DNA of 7,006 nt, from positions 1-7,006 of the forward strand of contig HF989504.1 of NCBI GenBank assembly GCA_000432175.1, written 5' to 3'. Below the pieces are notes generated by a model. The model saw nothing but the letters and a program-made list of their open reading frames with translations, was not told the DNA's origin and made no database searches. Position 1 is the stretch's first letter; the number at the start of each line of letters is the position of its first letter. The DNA is from Eubacterium sp. CAG:786. GTDB taxonomy: Bacteria > Bacillota > Clostridia > Oscillospirales > Ruminococcaceae. The translations under genes and the position numbers were made by a program. Below, piece by piece: positions 4,946 to 7,006 of this stretch.

Positions 4946-6601
4946 ATGAGAAGTGATCTTATTAAAGAGGGCGTAGAAAAGACCCCTCACAGAGCGATAC
5001 TCAAGGCTCTGGGCGTAACTGACAGCGAAATGCACAGACCGTTTATCGCGGTTGTCTGTGCTGCCAGCGATTACGTCCCCGGACATATGCACCTGCATGA
5101 GATCTCCCGCGCAGTAAAGGACGGTATCAGAAACGCAGGAGGCGTTCCTTTTGAGTTCTTTACAATAGGCGTCTGCGACGGACTTGCGATGAACCACAAG
5201 GGCATGAGATATTCACTGGCTTCCAGAGAGCTCATCGCCGACAGCATCGAAGTCATGCTGACTGCGCACCCGCTGGACGGCGTTGTGTTCATTCCTAACT
5301 GCGACAAGATAGTACCCGGAATGGTGCTCGCAGCTGCCAGAATGAACCTGCCCTCCATCTTCTGCAGCGGCGGTCCTATGAACCCCGGCTGCGTACAGGG
5401 CAAGCGCGTTGGTTATTCCGAGATTTACGAGGCAATCGGTCAGTATTCCAACGGTGAGATAGGCGACGACGTTATCAAGGATTTCGAAGATAACGCATGC
5501 CCCACCTGCGGCAGCTGCTCCGGTATGTACACCGCTAACTCCATGAACTGCCTGACTGAGGCGCTGGGACTTGCGCTCCCCACAGCCGGCACTGAGCCTG
5601 CGGTTAATTCCGCGCGCCGCAGACTTGCAAAGGAATCCGGTGAGCGCGTTGTTGAGCTGGTAAAGGAGAATATCCGTCCCAGCGACATTCTCACCAAGAA
5701 GAACATGCTGAATGCGCTTGCAACCGATATGGCCATCGGCGCTTCTTCCAACACCGTACTCCACCTGCTTGCCATCGCACACGAGGCAAAGGTCGATATC
5801 ACCCTTGACGACATCGACCAGATGAGCAGAAAGACCCCGCAGCTTGCAAAGCTTAATCCTGCTTCCAGCATTTTCATCACTGATATGAACGCAGTCGGTG
5901 GTATCCAGACAGTTATCCGCGAGCTTTCCAAGGGCGGTCATGTTAATACCGATGTAATGACGGTTTCCGGCACTCAGGCAGACCGCATTGCAAAGGCAAA
6001 GGACGCCGACGGCGTTGTTATCCACAAGATCGACTCACCGGTTCGCAAGGACGGCGGTATCGCTATCCTGAGCGGTAACCTCGCTGAGAACGGTTCCGTT
6101 GTAAAGCAGGGCGCAGTAAAGCCCGAGATGATGGACTTCACCGGCACAGCGCGCGTATTCAACGGTGAGCAGGCTGCATGCGACGCTATCCTTGGCGGCG
6201 ACATCAAGGCAGGCGACGTTGTGGTTATCCGTTACGAAGGTCCTAAGGGCGGCCCCGGAATGCCCGAAATGCTGGCTCCTACAGCGGCTATCGTCGGCAA
6301 GGGACTCGACGGCAACGTTGCACTTATCACTGACGGACGTTTCAGCGGCGCTTCCCGCGGCGCGGCTATCGGACATGTTTCTCCGGAAGCAGCCGAGGGC
6401 GGTCTTATTGCGTTCGTTGAGGACGGCGACAAGATACACATCGACATTCCCAACCGCAGCATAACACTGCTGGTTGACGACGCAGAGATCGCAAAGCGCA
6501 AGGAAAAGGGAATTCTTCCTCCCAAGGAACTTTCCGGCTATCTCAAGAGATACGCAAAGATGGTTACTTCCTCCAATACCGGCGCGGTATTCAAGGACTG
6601 A
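4946..6601 (+). CDS. ilvD: Dihydroxy-acid dehydratase
   Basis: Converts 2,3-dihydroxy-isovalerate and 2,3-dihydroxy-3-methylvalerate to the 2-keto acids, a shared step of valine, isoleucine and leucine synthesis; it is a cytoplasmic Fe-S enzyme. The 551-aa length is full size and the start MRSDLIKEG is typical. Iron-sulfur cysteines are C119 in PNCDKIVPGM (117-126) and C191 in CPTCGSCSGM (185-194). Magnesium-site residues are D78 in CDGLAMNHKGM (77-87), D120, K121 (carbamylated in studied homologues) and E441 in GPGMPEM (436-442). The catalytic Ser is S467 in TDGRFSGAS (462-470). Where [2Fe-2S] homologues have a third cysteine (PCNxxL), this protein reads VPGHMHL (44-50), as in the oxygen-sensitive E. 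coli type. No T-box or attenuator fits in the 37-nt gap upstream. It is the last gene before a strong terminator, and no other ilv or leu gene is in view. Confidence 0.97.
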   Translation: MRSDLIKEGVEKTPHRAILKALGVTDSEMHRPFIAVVCAASDYVPGHMHLHEISRAVKDGIRNAGGVPFEFFTIGVCDGLAMNHKGMRYSLASRELIADSIEVMLTAHPLDGVVFIPNCDKIVPGMVLAAARMNLPSIFCSGGPMNPGCVQGKRVGYSEIYEAIGQYSNGEIGDDVIKDFEDNACPTCGSCSGMYTANSMNCLTEALGLALPTAGTEPAVNSARRRLAKESGERVVELVKENIRPSDILTKKNMLNALATDMAIGASSNTVLHLLAIAHEAKVDITLDDIDQMSRKTPQLAKLNPASSIFITDMNAVGGIQTVIRELSKGGHVNTDVMTVSGTQADRIAKAKDADGVVIHKIDSPVRKDGGIAILSGNLAENGSVVKQGAVKPEMMDFTGTARVFNGEQAACDAILGGDIKAGDVVVIRYEGPKGGPGMPEMLAPTAAIVGKGLDGNVALITDGRFSGASRGAAIGHVSPEAAEGGLIAFVEDGDKIHIDIPNRSITLLVDDAEIAKRKEKGILPPKELSGYLKRYAKMVTSSNTGAVFKD

Positions 6602-6611
6602 TAATTTCGCT

Positions 6612-6647
6612 GCCCCTGTCAGAAGTGACAGGGGCTTGTTATTTTTT
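6612..6647 (+). terminator. Rho-independent terminator after ilvD
   Basis: A 10-bp perfect GC-rich stem (GCCCCTGTCA at 6612-6621, TGACAGGGGC at 6626-6635) closes a GAAG tetraloop. It is followed by a T-rich tail (6636-6647, ending in six T). It begins 10 nt after the ilvD stop and should end the 1435-6601 transcript cleanly. Confidence 0.92.
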
Positions 6648-6661
6648 CGGGAGCATGGGCA

Positions 6662-6667
6662 TATAAT
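6662..6667 (+). promoter_or_regulatory. Possible -10 box just before the M50 protease gene
   Basis: A perfect TATAAT ends 5 nt before the ATG at 6673. Transcription from it would start at about the A of the ATG. The best -35 candidate, TTGTTA (6636-6641), is 20 nt away and overlaps the terminator tail, so spacing is poor. There is no extended -10 TG. This is suggestive only. Confidence 0.28.
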
Positions 6668-6672
6668 TCAGC

Positions 6673-7006
6673 ATGATAGAATTCAAATTGAAACGCACCG
6701 CGCTGCGGCTTGATTTCACGTTTCCGCTGGTGCTTGCCGTTTTTTTCTGGCTGGACCGGGAGGGCTTCGGGCTGGTGGCGCTTGCAGTCTGCGCGGCGCA
6801 TGAACTCGCGCATCTTGCTGTGATGGCGGCATGCGGTATCATTCCCGAAAGCGTGACTTTCTACGGCGCCGGGATACGCATAACTTCGTCAGAAACAGAA
6901 CGGCGACCGTTCGGAACGCAGGCTGCGGTTTATTCGGCAGGGTGCCTGATGAATTTCGCGCTTGCTGCGGCGCTGTATATCCTGGGGGAATACGGAGCGG
7001 CTGGGG
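6673..7006 (+). CDS. Site-2-protease-like membrane metallopeptidase (M50, SpoIVFB-like), 5' part
   Basis: The first 111 codons are present; the gene runs past the window end without a stop. The product is hydrophobic, with membrane segments at about residues 15-27, 33-54 and 84-105. The zinc-binding HExxH motif is HELAH (43-47), inside the second segment as in M50 intramembrane proteases. SAGCLMNF (88-95) matches the position of the family's AGPxxN loop, with Pro replaced by Met or Cys depending on alignment. The short segment GIIPESVTFYGAGIRI (55-70) resembles the SpoIVFB-type hairpin. Such proteins cleave transmembrane substrates; SpoIVFB activates pro-sigma-K in sporulation, but the target here is unknown. 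An in-frame stop at 6664-6666 excludes an upstream start. The ATG at 6673 has no clear Shine-Dalgarno sequence. The downstream TTG at 6688 also lacks one. The strong terminator upstream suggests a unit separate from ilvD. Confidence 0.8.
   Translation, partial: MIEFKLKRTALRLDFTFPLVLAVFFWLDREGFGLVALAVCAAHELAHLAVMAACGIIPESVTFYGAGIRITSSETERRPFGTQAAVYSAGCLMNFALAAALYILGEYGAAG

Noticed and set aside
4054..4947. Minus-strand open frame opposite glk (297 codons)
   Set aside because: Antisense shadow of a clear ROK kinase; no ribosome site or domain.
5213..6025. Minus-strand open frame opposite ilvD (270 codons)
   Set aside because: Antisense to the conserved core of ilvD; the translation has no recognisable domain.
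6653..6666. ATG at 6654 as the start of the downstream gene
   Set aside because: This frame reads ATG GGC ATA TAA and stops after three codons.

Overview
The window reads as ordinary chromosome of a low-oxygen Gram-positive bacterium. The best guess is class Clostridia, Ruminococcaceae/Oscillospiraceae (Ruminococcus-like). This rests on strong GGAGG/AAAGGA ribosome sites, Bacillus/Clostridium-type protein versions (short ManA, ROK glucokinase with a CxCGxxGC zinc motif, IlvD starting MRSD), an LCP-like envelope protein, and a SpoIVFB-like M50 protease. The genus assignment is inference. I see no mobile element, tRNA, rRNA or CRISPR array.

Layout. Positions 1-67 hold two hairpins between the alanine racemase gene (alr, minus strand, 68-1204) and whatever lies before the window. 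Positions 1205-1434 form a divergent intergenic region with two near-consensus sigma-A promoters. Both read TTGAAA-N17-TATAAT, and they point toward each other rather than away. From 1435 to 6601 five plus-strand genes sit close together (gaps of 10-37 nt): a degenerate LytR-CpsA-Psr (LCP)-like membrane protein, a single-domain LUD protein, mannose-6-phosphate isomerase (manA), a ROK glucokinase (glk) and dihydroxy-acid dehydratase (ilvD). A strong intrinsic terminator at 6612-6647 ends this unit. A further gene starts at 6673 and runs off the end; it encodes a membrane metalloprotease with an HELAH motif.

How they fit together. Alr supplies D-alanine for peptidoglycan. The LCP-like protein looks like a relative of the enzymes that attach polymers to peptidoglycan, but it lacks the family's catalytic arginines. 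ManA and Glk feed mannose-6-phosphate and glucose into glycolysis and sugar-nucleotide synthesis. IlvD is the late common step of valine/isoleucine/leucine synthesis. The five genes look co-transcribed by spacing but do not form one pathway.

Most noteworthy: the face-to-face promoters between alr and the LCP-like gene predict two mRNA leaders complementary over about 90 nt. The catalytically degenerate LCP-like protein and the possibly leaderless start of the M50 protease gene also deserve a look. I found no convincing new multi-gene system here.
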